Assembly: GCA_963969595.1 (NCBI GenBank)
Contig: OZ018416.1
Coordinates: 2,310,065-2,374,064 of the forward strand
DNA length: 64,000 nucleotides
Direction: 5' to 3'
Source: Neckera pumila
Taxonomy: Eukaryota; Streptophyta; Bryopsida; Hypnales; Neckeraceae
Shown: positions 34,406 through 46,672 of the stretch, piece by piece
Layout of the letters: the number at the start of each line of letters is the position of its first letter
How positions within the stretch are numbered: the first letter of the stretch is position 1
The notes under the pieces: generated by a model
Seen by the model: only the letters and a program-made list of their open reading frames with translations
What the model was told of the DNA's origin: nothing
Databases searched by the model: none
Position numbers and translations under genes: made by a program

Positions 34406-37400
34406 AACAAACACCCCCTCCTTCTATCATAATATTGTCTTTTGGCATTTCGTATCTCCTTTGCAGGAATTTCAGTTTGCATTGGTGATTATTCCGCCAC
34501 CCTCTTCCAACTGGATTACTAAGCTTCTTCTAGAAAATTTATGTTTGCTATGGACACTACGAGGAGTTTTATGTCCCATTTGACAACAAATTAACAGAAG
34601 TTTGTCAACTGCTTTGTGAGTGGGAACGTGTAGGTTCGACCACTTATTTGACAAAATTTTGTCATTTCTTCTGTGACTTTGCACAGAAATTCTGTCAATT
34701 TGGATTCCTAGGACCATGGTATGTGAATGAACCCTTGCCATGCTGGCTCCACAAAGTGCTCTCACCATTCATCAATTGCTACTATTTTTCTTTTTTAGAA
34801 AAGAAGGTGGTGTACCTGTTCACTAGTACACGGAGCATTGCACAATTGACAAGTGCACATTCTCCATTGAAGTTGGGCCCCTCTATCGGATTCCACCTGC
34901 CTTTCAAAATTTATTTAATTGATTTTGACATGATATGCCCCATCCACATTCAAGAACGAGAATTGTAAAAGTTTCATGTGCACATTTTATTGTTGGCTGG
35001 TAAAACTTTACATCTACTTGTGCAAAAATCATGTACATTTGTTGCAGATCCATCACACAATCTACATTCATGAACATACCAAATCCCTGTAGCCCCAGAA
35101 ACAGAAAACACAATTCAACATCCTTTCTCGGCTTGACTAATTTATACTGCAAAATCCAACGGAGCAAGTAGACATCAAAGCTAAGGAGATCTCAACATCA
35201 TAATATATTGCTGCACAGAAATTGTTGGTGGTCATTGTTGAATATACTTGTTATACCTAGCTACTAACATCACACATGACATGCTTTTTCAAGGTCCCCA
35301 AAGTATGTCATATGTGACGTACTAGAATGAAAAACTTGGAAGTCATTGAATTGAATATACTTGTTATACCTAGCTGCTAACACTGAATGTCGGTCACCTT
35401 TCTCATGTAACACAATAAGACTGACCCAATTATATCATTAGTTCTTCAAGACCTCATAACAGACAAAGCAAGATGAATATAACCAACAAAACTGTAAGAC
35501 GTGGTGGCGAGCATAGACAAATGTACCAAACAAAACTTCCGGATTTCTATATTGCCGATGCCGTGCTATAATTGCAATCTTGCATTCATGAGCTGCTGCA
35601 GCACGCCACTGCTTACGAAAAATATCCTCCACTATGTGAAGCAACAATTTTGCAACTCCAAGTTGTTGACTATTCTCCAATCTGCCACCATCACCACAAC
35701 ACAGCCATTTCTAAGTATCCATTACCTTCTCTAGACCTCTCAACTTACTTTTCCAGCTCTAGAAACATTTTGTTTCTGGAACATAAGTTATGTACCACTT
35801 AAAGTGCTGAAAACTCTGCAAGAAAGATGCATACCCAAGCAATGTTTGAAACGCATGGACGACATCTTTGTAAAGCAGTGCCTGAAATAGTTTCGGTGCA
35901 CCCACATATGCAGCTTTCAGAATACCTTATAACTCTTTACAGGCTTCTACGTAGCACAACATTGTATCCATTCATGGGTCAAGTCATCAGGTACACAACT
36001 TCAATAGCATAATCACACAGCAAGTTCATCCCCTAAAAAAAGAATAAATATTTCAAATTCAAAATCAAGGGTCATCCCCTAAATATTAAAAAAAAAAAAA
36101 TTCATCGTTTTGTTTTTGCCTTCCAAACCTCATTATAGACCTTTATCTCATTTTCCACTTTTGAAATTATTTTAGACAATACTAATTTAAAAACCCGTAA
36201 CAATACAAACAGCGATCAAATTTATGAACCAAACATTCACATCAAACACTTACGAGAACATGTGCCCCAAATCAAGCGGAGGACCATCCCAAATCAATCA
36301 AATTAGAGATGTCAATGCATTGAAACAAAAAATTGACTCTTGAAACAATTTTGCCAAATTAAGTTCATCTCACAAGTTGAAAAAAGTTTTAACTGATAAC
36401 CCAACTCATAAATTCAACCAAGCATACCAACAGCCCTGAATGCTACAACAATTAGCACAAATTCCCCAAGCCCTCAAAAGCAATTCGAAAAATTGGTACC
36501 TGCAAGAGACGGCGACATGCAGCTGCAAAGATTGATAACAGCATTGCATACCTTGTTTGATGGAACTTTCACCCTACTTTGAATGATGGGTGCACTGCAA
36601 TTCTATGCTACCGAGTGCAGAAGCCAAGCAAAATACCCAAAACATACCAAAATATTTAGAAATTTACAAAAAAATCAAATAAAGATTGTAACCTAACCTT
36701 AACTCAGCAGCTTAAAACTCAGATATGCAAAGAGAAAGAGTGTGCGCAAGAGTGTGATGGCAGGATTTTGCAGCTTGGCAAGTGAGTCTCGTTGTGGCGT
36801 TCCACAGGAGAGAATTCTAGCGCTCCGTAATTTAGTCCTAAAACCAAAGAAAGGCCACCAGTTCTACACGTGGACGGGATTAAAATACAGAATGTGAAGA
36901 ATTGACAAAAAAAAAATGAAGGAAACTTTGAATGACAGAAATCAAAGGGTCTTGAAGCCTCTTTGTCAATTTGGCCAAATTTTTGTCAATTCTTTGTCAT
37001 CCAGGATGCCATTCCCTTGTAATGGGAATTAGGGTTTCCAGGGTCGACAAAGAACTGGATTTGTCAATTGGATCTTGTTCATATAGCTGGTCAAAATTCA
37101 TCTAAATGATTGAATCGTGAGTAATGCGGGGTGGGATTTTGCACTCTTGATTTATTTTTTTGAGTTTTGGAGGTCTCGGGTATGTCTGTAGGGTTTATTG
37201 TCTGTACAGGATGTTGGAGGTTTGAGGTAGTGAATACTTGTCGCTTTGTAATGCATGTGCATTTAAACTATCGGAAAGATGGTGCGGTTTTAATGCACTT
37301 TTGAACACTTGGTAGCAATGGAATTACTTTATTTGTGTCAATCGTTGTTCGTGAAATATTTAGATCCTTCATGAAGCCCAAAAAATTCATTGCTATAGTG

Positions 37401-37613
37401 CAAGGGCTGCACTGATGTTGAGTTTGTCTCTTGGAGAATATGATTGTTGGTTGCACGATTGAATCTTTTTTTGAAGCAATTAGAATTTTGTATGGAAGAA
37501 TCTACTGGAAGAATGCTGAACCAAAGAGCTATTAGGGTTTTGGGTGGTAGTTTGAATAACTCTCTCTCGAGTGTGATTCAACTCTAGCCCTAATTTTTTT
37601 TTTGGCAAAGGTC
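34406..37613. other. Intergenic DNA, no recognised gene
   Basis: Recurrent TTTGTCAA/TTGACAAA motifs (about 34570-34700 and 36960-37080) resemble those in the small CACTA MITE at 38864, so old CACTA-type debris is likely. A segment starting TTGAATATACTTGTTATACC is repeated directly about 113 bases apart (about 35239 and 35352). No coding region is supported. Confidence 0.4.
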
Positions 37614-38081
37614 ATGGCTTCCTCCGATTCTAAGAAATTTTCTATAGAAATCAAGAAGAAGGGCACTGTAGGTTTTGCATGGAACTCCAAACACAAGCAC
37701 AAAGAAGGCCCAAAAGAACATCGTAGTGCAAAGATATGTCATAAGTCAAATCGGGGTCTTGTTACCCAACTAGCCTCTAAGGACGTCCAGGTTATGGTCA
37801 ATGACCTTGACTTAAATGTTGTAATGCGCCCCCTCAGGGACATAGTTGAAATCTTTTCATCTCAACAAACAATTTACTTAGGAAGTGCAGTAGAAAATGA
37901 TGTTATTGGTACTCTTGAGGGCCAAGTTGGTGTTTACTTGGGCCAAAGAGTAGGCCTCAAAGGCATGATGCAAAGGATGCAAAAGCAGGTGGATGAGAAC
38001 AAGGAGATCATGGAAGAGCGATTAGAGGTTTCTGAACTCTTCCAACACCAAGTAGGGTTGTCATTGTCACAACACGTGTGA
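37614..38081 (+). CDS. Hypothetical protein fragment, Lys-rich start and coiled-coil-like end
   Basis: An ATG at 37614 opens a frame of 155 codons beginning MASSDSKKFS, with a basic N-terminal part and a charged, possibly coiled-coil C-terminal part (QKQVDENKEIMEERLEVSE). I recognise no family. It ends just before an array of GTCCGTCAGAATT repeats. It may be an exon of a transposon-associated gene that continues in the frame at 38524-38857, or a chance survivor. Confidence 0.35.
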   Translation: MASSDSKKFSIEIKKKGTVGFAWNSKHKHKEGPKEHRSAKICHKSNRGLVTQLASKDVQVMVNDLDLNVVMRPLRDIVEIFSSQQTIYLGSAVENDVIGTLEGQVGVYLGQRVGLKGMMQRMQKQVDENKEIMEERLEVSELFQHQVGLSLSQHV

Positions 38082-38098
38082 ATGGACATGACTCAACT

Positions 38099-38205
38099 CA
38101 TGTCCGTCAGAATTTTAAAAAAAAAAAAAAAAATTTTTTTTAGATAGTTTGTCCGTCAGAATTAAAAAAAAAAATTTTTTTTTAGATCGTTTGTCCGTCC
38201 CGTCA
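38099..38205. repeat. Two direct repeats of about 50 bp with A-run/T-run core
   Basis: The sequence GTCCGTCAGAATT, then an A run, a T run and TAGAT(A/C)GTTT, occurs twice in tandem, followed by further GTCCGTC motifs to about 38240. The unit is self-complementary at its A/T core. Confidence 0.75.
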
Positions 38206-38523
38206 ACGGCTAGTCCATAACATCGATGGTTGGTCCGTCCAAGTGGATGGACGACAGACAGGCCATCTAGGAAAATAAAATAAAATAAAAAAATTGTTTT
38301 TTTTTAATCTTGACGCGATCACAATGCGTCTGGACGCGTCCGAACCGATGCCAACGGACATCCCAAGGTAAAAAGCAACGTCGCGTTAGGATGGACAACC
38401 CTTACATCAAGGTATGGGGAATGCCTTAAGAGCGTTTTGTAATGTCGTTTTGGACGCTTTTTATAAGGCTTGTGGGAAGGGATCTATGAAAAAGGAAGAG
38501 AAACCAAAATAGCTACTAGCTTA

Positions 38524-38860
38524 GGGACCAATTGGTGCCCAAGCGTTTGTGACTAAGGGAGTTACTCTTATCCTTTTTGATCTTGAGAAAGAAGTCACTA
38601 AGAAGAACTTTTCTCTCCTCAAGTGCCTTAGAAAAGCTTCAACCGGTGCGAGCTACAAAGTTTCTCATAGGGCTTCACCTATAGAGGTGGCCATTGCCCT
38701 TGAGAAAGAAGGGAGAAATATGTTTGAAGGTCAGTTTAGGAATGTTTATGTTTTTTTTCAAGCACTTTTTAAAGTAAGCTCCAAGAAAATGGTGAAGGAT
38801 TGGAAGGAGGGCCAGCGAAAAGAAGAATTCCAGAAAAAGTTTGAAGCTCTTTCATGACTT
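38524..38860 (+). CDS. Hypothetical protein fragment, possible exon
   Basis: The frame is open from just after a splice-acceptor-like CTACTAGCTTAG at 38512-38523 to a TGA near 38855-38857. It begins GPIGAQAFVTKG and is rich in Lys and Glu near the end (DWKEGQRKEEFQKKFEALS). No family is recognised. It could be a downstream exon of the frame at 37614. Confidence 0.3.
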
Positions 38861-38863
38861 AAT

Positions 38864-39002
38864 CACTACAAGAAAACAATGTCCAAATTGACACGTTCTA
38901 AATGACTAAAATGCCCAAATTGATAGAATTCTGTCAAAAAATGTCCGAATTGATAAAAAATTGACAAAAAAATGTCCTAATTGACACTACTCCCTTGTAG
39001 TG
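38864..39002. mobile_element. 139-bp CACTA-type MITE
   Basis: The ends CACTACAAG and CTTGTAGTG are perfect inverted repeats and the flanks are AAT at 38861-38863 and 39003-39005, the 3-bp target duplication expected of CACTA elements. The interior repeats TTGACA and ATGTCC motifs. It is non-coding. Confidence 0.88.
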
Positions 39003-39571
39003 AATCTAGATATACTTTCATTGAATTTGAGAGCCTTATTTGTTAGATAGTTTGATGAATTCCATTTTTGAAGTTTTTACGGGTTCTTTTACTTTGAAAG
39101 ACCAGATACTGATCGCTTGGCATTGAAAGGTTAATAGTTTATAGCACTTTGCAATTTTGATATATTGTCCTGTAACATCTAGGGGAAGCAACCCATTTCT
39201 GATTACTTAAAGAATTAACAATATCTACAAGGTAGATTTCTTGAGTGGAGAAATTTTCTTGAGTACAAAAATAGAGTTCAAAAGATTTCCATAATTGTTT
39301 AAATTTTTATTTCTCAAAACATATTTATTATGAATTTTTTAGTTGAAGATTCTATTCTCTCCATTTTGGTCATAGAGACTTTCCTATTTTCAACCAAGGA
39401 CTAGTTGCAATATTGAGAGTCTTAGAGGCAATTCTAATTTGCCACAACTACCTCGGGAACCATGCCATAATTAATCACTAGTCATCTCCTCCTTTACAGA
39501 AAGAGAACAGCCTCGAGGGGGTCACACTCCTATACGATTAGATATCACATGCGATAATGGGGTATTTAGTT
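39003..39571. other. Spacer without recognised features
   Basis: No gene or repeat terminus is recognised in this stretch. Confidence 0.4.
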
Positions 39572-40856
39572 CACTATAAGAAACCTATAATTTTTGCTAT
39601 ATTTTACCACAAACGCACGATGTTCGATGAAACATGAAGATGTCAAAGGGAATCTGGCTCAATAAGGTAGATTTTCATGGACATTGCAAAAAACATTGAC
39701 TTTTTAGTATAAATCCAAGATGATGTTATCATTGACATTCATGTTTTATTTGACATGACTAAAGACATACTGATGTTTTTTGGGACGTCCAAAAATTACA
39801 TAGACTGCCACATCAACAAATAAATTGATTTTTACGATGGATAAGTTAGTAAAAAGTACTACAATCTATGGTAAAATGTTGACCATATTTTAAATTTTTT
39901 AAGGAAGGGCAGCCACATGGCATGCTTTGCAAAAAAAGTAAAATGGATGGATACGCAGCATGGATGAAAAGAGATGGTCTTTATACAAGTGGGGTGCTAG
40001 GAAGTAAAACAATCCATATGAGATTGTTTAACAACATGATCTAGATGTCTGAAATAACATCGACATGTCTGAAACAACATCTAGATGTCTGAAACAACGT
40101 TTAAAACAATGTCAAGACTTACAATGGTCAAATTCCCATATTCTAATTATCCCATAACTTTTGTCTCACCATGGACAAAAGAGGGATATAAATATAACCT
40201 CTCTATCCTTTACTCTCACAAAGTTTTAATGAATGAATTCCTTCAATTTGCCATCAAAAATTCTCTTAATGGTAGATGGTAAGTTTTCTTTAATTTTTGT
40301 TGAATTCAGCAATTTTGCTTGTTCATTTTTTTGTTATTTTATTTTTATTTTTTAAATAATGTTTTTCTACTAACCTTGTCCTATGGATACAGTATGCAGC
40401 AGTTGGTGTCTCAAAAAATGTCTAAGTAGACGTCTAAATTGATGTTTCAAAAAACAATATTAAAATTTCTAAATAGCATAAAAGTCTGTTGATACATCAG
40501 TCCATGTTAGCATCCCAAAATGCCACGTCATTTTTCCAGGGGTCCACGTCATATGCCCCGTCATGATGGGGATGGATGAAAAAAGATGACGTGGCCCTGC
40601 CCGCCCTCTTTTGTTGACATGGAGTACACATATCCTCCACGTGCCACATCCAGGCTTCTTTGGGAATCCATGTCTACTGTGACAATTTACAAAAACATGC
40701 TTGAAAATTGGTACGTTTCCTTGTTTTTCTTACATGTTTTTGGCCTGTTGGTTATAAAGCATTTTTTTGGACATCCACGTTGGTCAATTTTGTGTCCACC
40801 AGAACTTCTGGCCGCGTTTTTGCAGACGTCAAAAAAAACCTCGTTTTCTTATAGTG
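39572..40856. mobile_element. CACTA-type non-autonomous element
   Basis: The left end CACTATAAGAAACC and the right end CGTTTTCTTATAGTG are inverted. The flanking triplets are GTT and ATT, a target duplication with one mismatch. Many GACGT and AGATGTCTGAAA repeats fill the subterminal parts, as is usual in this superfamily. No transposase is present. Confidence 0.75.
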
Positions 40857-41128
40857 ATTGGGTTTATTTATGTATTTTAGAGTATTTTCTCCCTCCCTAT
40901 TTTTAGATAAAAAGCTACCGGCATGTATTTTTCAGCACCCTATTTTTTTTTGTAATTGATTTGAAAGATTAATTTTCACACCCTATTTTTTTATATACTG
41001 TAGGGTTTTAAAAATATTAAAAAATACTATAGCAATGCAAAACCAACTTTGTAAGCAACAAGCATTCTATACAATTCAAATTAGCGTTGTACATCAATGG
41101 GTCAAGAATCAATATCAATTGCTTACTA

Positions 41129-42061
41129 TTCAACCTCTAAAGGACTAGCATGCACTTTTTGGCTACATAGAAATCTTGGGCAAGTACGTGTGACTGGAAA
41201 TTTCTATATTTTGGTCCAAATTTTAATAGAAGATAGAAACAAGGAATATCTTTCATATGCAACAAATTTCATGACATTTGAAAATATAAGTCAAAAGTTA
41301 TGGCCTAACATGTTATTCTTTTTAGAAATAGGCAATCCGAGCAGATTAAAAAGAATCACTTTTTTGGGAAACAAAAATTTGAACTTGGTTTTCTAGAGTT
41401 ATGTATACGTGGAAAGCCTTGAATCATTTTAGTTTGATCAATGAGGTCAAAATATGAGAATTTTTTGTTTTGGGGCAGTTCTGGATTCTCTATTCTAATT
41501 TCTAAAGTAAACTTTGAAGTCTTTTATCTTACTCAATTTTCAATATTTTTGGAAAAACAAATAAAATCATAGGGTGTAGACTGTTTATTACAACATTGCA
41601 ACCATTTGGATTGTTTTTTTCAATTCCATATTTAAAGTTTTAACAATTTAGTATTCTGAATCATTCTCTACTATTGTCTACTTATAGTTTTTTTCTTGTA
41701 TGTTGTACAATTCCAAATGATCTGAAAACTTTCAAGCATGTGGCCAAATTGTCTAGGAAAAAGAATCCAAAGAAGCACCACCATTTTGAACATTTTTTTA
41801 TAGAAAAGTGAGCTAAATGCAGCTACCATGTTTTTCACAAGGTCAAAAAAATGATTTCAATGAATTTCAAGGCTTATATCTTGCAATCCACATGGTGAAA
41901 ATTTCTGAAATTTTTACCACATGTTTTCAAGTTAGCATACTACAAGATCCTACGATTACATGTGGCACAAAGTTTTTTTTCAAAAATTTGGTACTTGTAC
42001 TGAAATTGACAGTTTTTGAACGTTTTTGGTGAAAACTTAGTCAAGGAACTTTAGGGGTTAA
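41129..42061 (+). mobile_element. TTAA-flanked repeat family, copy 5
   Basis: The left end has a mutated flank (TTCAA) followed by CCTCTAAAGGACTAGCATGC; the right end is CTTTAGGGGTTAA with TTAA at 42058-42061. The interior follows copies 2 and 4 closely, including TTTTGGGG or TTGCGGGCAATTAT segments and CTACAAGATCCTACGATTAC. It is non-coding. Confidence 0.82.
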
Positions 42062-42581
42062 AGACCCATTGCAATCATAAATGGGAAGATGGAAACCAAT
42101 TGAAGCAAAACCAACATATACGGATCTGTAAAAATGAGAAATCTGTAACACAAAGCTTGGGAAAATATACCATATAGAATAAGAAATACAAGCTAGACCA
42201 CATACAACCTGCTAGGACATGGAAATCTGCACATTCACAAAATGTAGAAAACAAGACTGAAAGCAAATATAAAAAATTGAAACCTCCAAAAAAATATGGT
42301 GATTACCATTTTTTCTAGAGATTACCTACAAAATTACACTTCATAGAATTGACCGCGTCTCCAAATCCTTTCAGTGAAAAGATCATTCTGTCTTCCATAG
42401 AGCTACAATTCTAATACTCTCTTGACAGATTAGGGTGCTCTTCTTTCTAAAGAAAAATACTAAATTGTTAGCTTTTCTGTACAAAGCAACCTTGAGTACA
42501 CAAGGCATGGAAAACTATTTGTTTAATTGCATAAGTTTGCTCTCCACTAAATGTACATGTCGAGAAACTATAGAGTTCTTT

Positions 42582-44899
42582 CACTACAAGAAAATGGACA
42601 AATATGTGACTGCAAAGAACAAATTCATGGAAAATGTAACTTCAAAACAACTAGGGCTCTCTAATTGCACCAGCTTTGCTAACTCTACAGCGTCCGAGTG
42701 AAGGTAGAATCACATCTGCGACTGCAAGATGAGGAGTGAACAAGCCTAAACTTCTATATGCCATGTTGTTAATAGATGCAGATTTGGCAAAACAATGTGT
42801 TGTCCATAAATAACTTATAAATACTAAGAGGCTGTACAGTGCCTTAGCTCCTAATTACTTTGAGTATGCACTCATCGAAATGATAGAAAAATTTAAGATT
42901 TTGGCATTGCAAATGCATGATGATGTCATTGAAGATTAGGGTGCAATTTTGATAGATTAGTTAGTCCACCCCTAACTGACAAATTCATGACGGCTTCTCC
43001 TTTTTTGTGGTATATATTGCTCTCTTCCTTGGATTTTTCTATATAATTTATTTAATATCCTACAAATATGGAAGCAATTATTTTTGACAATTTCTACCAC
43101 TGTTATTAAATATCATTTGAATAGCTTACATGAGATAGCTTTGAACCTATAGGGGTGACAAGAAGCACATTGTAAGGGATTTCTTATATCAATTCTTTTA
43201 GGCATTCTAGAATTATTACAAAAATGCTTGACAATAACACGATTTACAGTAATGAGTCTCCACAGTGGAACTACTATGCAAGCCATTGCGGTTGCGTGTA
43301 TGTATGACTTCCAAGGCTAGCTCTCATAGTAGTGTGTTTAATACAAGGATTAGAATATAGACAACAATGCGTAGAGCAAAGACATGCCTTGCAACCATGC
43401 TTTACTTCAATGTGAATGTAAAAACACTAGGGGTTTACTTAATTATGTGTTTTCAACAGTCCAGTATAGAATCTGACATTGGCAATGGCTTTGGAAGTCG
43501 GTCATATGCACTTCTAAATTCCATGGATGACTATGTCACAACTCTGTTGCCACTACAGAATGACTTCTGGCGATGGAAGATGGTAATGCAGAAGTCATAA
43601 ACTATTGAGTACCTCGTACATTACATTTTCGAAGTCCTCCACAGTTCCATTCACTATGCACTGTAGATACACCCTGCATGCCACTTTTTTTGCATCACGG
43701 CCAAAAAGCTAGGACAACTATATATGCACATGTTTTTTGCAACTGATCTTTGTGATCCAAATACTCTTCAAGTACTAGTAAGTTCTCTTCTATCAACAAT
43801 TTGATGTCTCCTATTAGATTAATTGTCTCTGCTAGAATTGGCCACCTCTAAGGAGCATTCAACCTTGCACATACAACAAGGATAGACAAATTTCAGAAAC
43901 AATGTCAGAAAATGTCCAAAAAAATATCCTTTTCATTCCGCTTTCTCTAATTTATCCATAACTTCTTAATTGAGTCTTGAAATATGAAACGGATTTTTGG
44001 AGATGAAAGAAGTATTGATTTCCCAACTTTTATTGGTTCAAAGTTTATTGAAAAAAAGTCATATACTATGCCTAAATGAGGTTTGAAATATTAATTAGAA
44101 CACAATTCCTGCATTTTACATATCCCACATGGTTTGTCTTGCCTCCTATCACCCCACTTGTATAAAAGGCTTCTCATTTCATTTCTTCATACTCACACAC
44201 TAAATGGCTTTGAAAGCCATACGACACATTTTGTCAAATATAGCATATAGTGTATTGTGTATTGTGTATGGCGTATTGTATATGGAATATTGTTGTGGAA
44301 ATTTAAATGTACTCATGCAATTCTAAAATGACTACTCCCTATGCAATGCTCATTACACTCCTTGCATACATCACTGCAACTTAAAAATGACAAGAAAATG
44401 ACTTCCCTTGTCTTTTGGGAGTGATCTGAACCTAAATCCACGTCACTTAAGGATGACTATGGAATGACTTGCAACGTGGCAGTTCATTTGAATGGCACAA
44501 AGATTCTTCGCAACTTCTAAATGACTACACAATGACTTCCAATGTGGCTATCCACGTCAGTTTTATAATGGGTCTATCATAACTTTGAAATGACTTGCAA
44601 ATGATTGGCCATGTAGGATGGAAGGTAGAAGCACTTTCCACATGGCAGCACAGCAGCCATTTCCTTAAGTTGAAACTTTCTTTTATCAATTCAATGATAA
44701 CTATTTCTCATCCATTTATACAATTATACATCCATTGAAGGTACAATTGGATGGTAATAATACAATGGCAGTCGTTTATGTAAACGACTTGTCTTTAACG
44801 ACTGCAAGGCCTTCTAGTTGTATTGCAGTCATATCTATCCAAAACGACTGCTTTCCAGTCATATTTCCCAGTCATTTATTTCGTGATTTTATTGTAGAG
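42582..44899. mobile_element. 2.3-kb CACTA-type non-autonomous element
   Basis: The left end CACTACAAGAAAAT and right end ATTTTATTGTAGAG are imperfect inverted repeats, flanked by TTT at 42579-42581 and 44900-44902. Near the right end AACGACTG/CAGTCGTT and AATGACT motifs recur, including GTCGTTTATGTAAACGAC around 44772, in the way of CACTA subterminal repeats. I find no transposase frame. Confidence 0.65.
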
Positions 44900-44902
44900 T
44901 TT

Positions 44903-45482
44903 GTAAATCTACAATGGAACCACTTTGGATCTGGAAAAATGAATTGATTAGTTCACTCTTCACTGAAGAGTCAAAAGTAAGCGTTCAGGTAGTCAGGTTG
45001 CTCAATTAGCAACTTCCATTCATTACAAAAATGAGATACAATTGCTCCGTCACTCACTCTATGATCGGCCACCTACGTCACCTGCATCACCAGCCAAAAA
45101 TTGAACATAAATAAAGGTGCCACATATCAACTAATTGGGGGTGTAAGGAGCTTGAGTATTTTGAATGGAGGCCCAAATTCAGAACAAAAATATAGTATGA
45201 AAACTCTAGAGTTGTTGAACTCTCAAACTCCAAGCACCTCCTACGCACCCTAAACAGAAAAACATAGCAAAACAGCTATGTACACTAAGCAAATCACAAT
45301 ATTATCACAGCACCCACAAGGCGATTTGTGCATGCATAAAAACAAAAACAAAGCTTAAGGTTTGAATCTCCCTTACTACAACAGTCTTCGATCTTGAGCA
45401 AAAAGATACCGTATTGAAATGTGCACCTGAGACCTTTGAGCCACACTCCACCCCAAGCCTTTCCGGCAGAGTTTGTTGTAGA
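44903..45482. other. Spacer without recognised features
   Basis: No gene or repeat terminus is recognised here. Confidence 0.4.
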
Positions 45483-45485
45483 TTA

Positions 45486-45624
45486 GGGTCTCTTCACACT
45501 ATGGCCGTCCAAGTCGAGAGTCCATCGTTTCCACCAATCATATTACAGGGTCCGTCAGTTCCACGAATCATACTGCAGAGTTCCACGGCCTCTCGACTTG
45601 TACGGCCATAGTATGAAGAGGCCC
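45486..45624. mobile_element. 139-bp foldback MITE with TTA duplication (Tourist-like)
   Basis: Arms of about 38 bases (starting GGGTCTCTTCACACTATGGC) are inverted at the two ends and the flanks are TTA at 45483-45485 and 45625-45627. TTA duplication points to PIF/Harbinger-type mobilisation. It is non-coding. Confidence 0.85.
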
Positions 45625-45627
45625 TTA

Positions 45628-46672
45628 GACCCTAAACCTTCAGCAATCCAAACCGCTCTCTAAAACCCAAAAACAAAAAAGATATTCCAGCATGCAAAGA
45701 CTGTAAGCAGGATGACACAAGTTTGATCAAAACCTAAATGCAAACTAAAAGAATACCATCAAGCAATTCACCAGGGAATGACGCAAGTTGAACCGCAATG
45801 TTCAATATGCACCATGCATAGGAACCCTTATGTTGTTGAAAATGTTAGCGCGCTCCTTCTTCCTGCTCCAAAAGAAAAAAATTAATTTCCCTCCACAACT
45901 TAATTCAAAACTAGACAAAAAAGAAGCCAGTTGTCCATCAAACTAGATCACACAGTAATAATGAAATTGAACCTACTAAACAAGTTTAGAAGGATCCCAT
46001 ATTTGGGATCCTATTTTTTTTCTACTGTACAATGAAATGGAAGAATTTTACAGCACCCTATTTTTTTTGTACTCACCCTAAGCATATATAACCAATGCTA
46101 TGATAGATCTACTGATGGTATAAATTTTTTCTCCAACGAATTAAATTGATCCTATTTTTTATCTCACGTAGTTTTCTAAAATTTCGATGGTCTCCCCCCA
46201 AGAGAACAACATACATAGCCACAATGGGATGTCGATCAGGGATGGGTTGCCTCCCCTAACAAACTCTTTGACGGGCGCAAGTGTTTACCCTTATCACTAT
46301 TTTGGTATCTGGAATATGTTGCATGAAGGCAGTCAAGTCACCAGCACAATTTGAGGTATCGAAGGAACAATGAAGAACCTGCGCTTAAATTTGGGGACAA
46401 TTCACCCGTCATTATATTGACTCGTTGGAGTCAGCAAGGATTTAGGACTGAGAGATGTGGGATGCACTTTAGGTTGAGTGTGCGCAAGTTTTGTGTAATG
46501 ATCGTTGGAGGACTTCATGCTGACGTATTTTGCAAAAACTCTGCATTCTTTAGTCAGAATATTTGTTCGGTGCAGGGTTGCAATTTCAATCTTGTACTGA
46601 GGTACTGAGCAACCCTGTTAGCTATGGATTTCTTTCCTCTATAATTGTAAAATTTGTACATAAGGTCTGCTC
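45628..46672. other. Spacer up to the right arm of the inverted duplication
   Basis: No gene is recognised. Composition becomes less AT-rich toward the duplication. Confidence 0.4.

Noticed and set aside
34620..34660. Possible tRNA T-loop (GTTCGACC)
   Set aside because: No matching acceptor, D or anticodon stems were found around it.
32342..35802. Several 60-110-codon frames downstream of the CHAT gene
   Set aside because: No domain, no splice-consistent partners, and composition like the surrounding AT-rich repeats.
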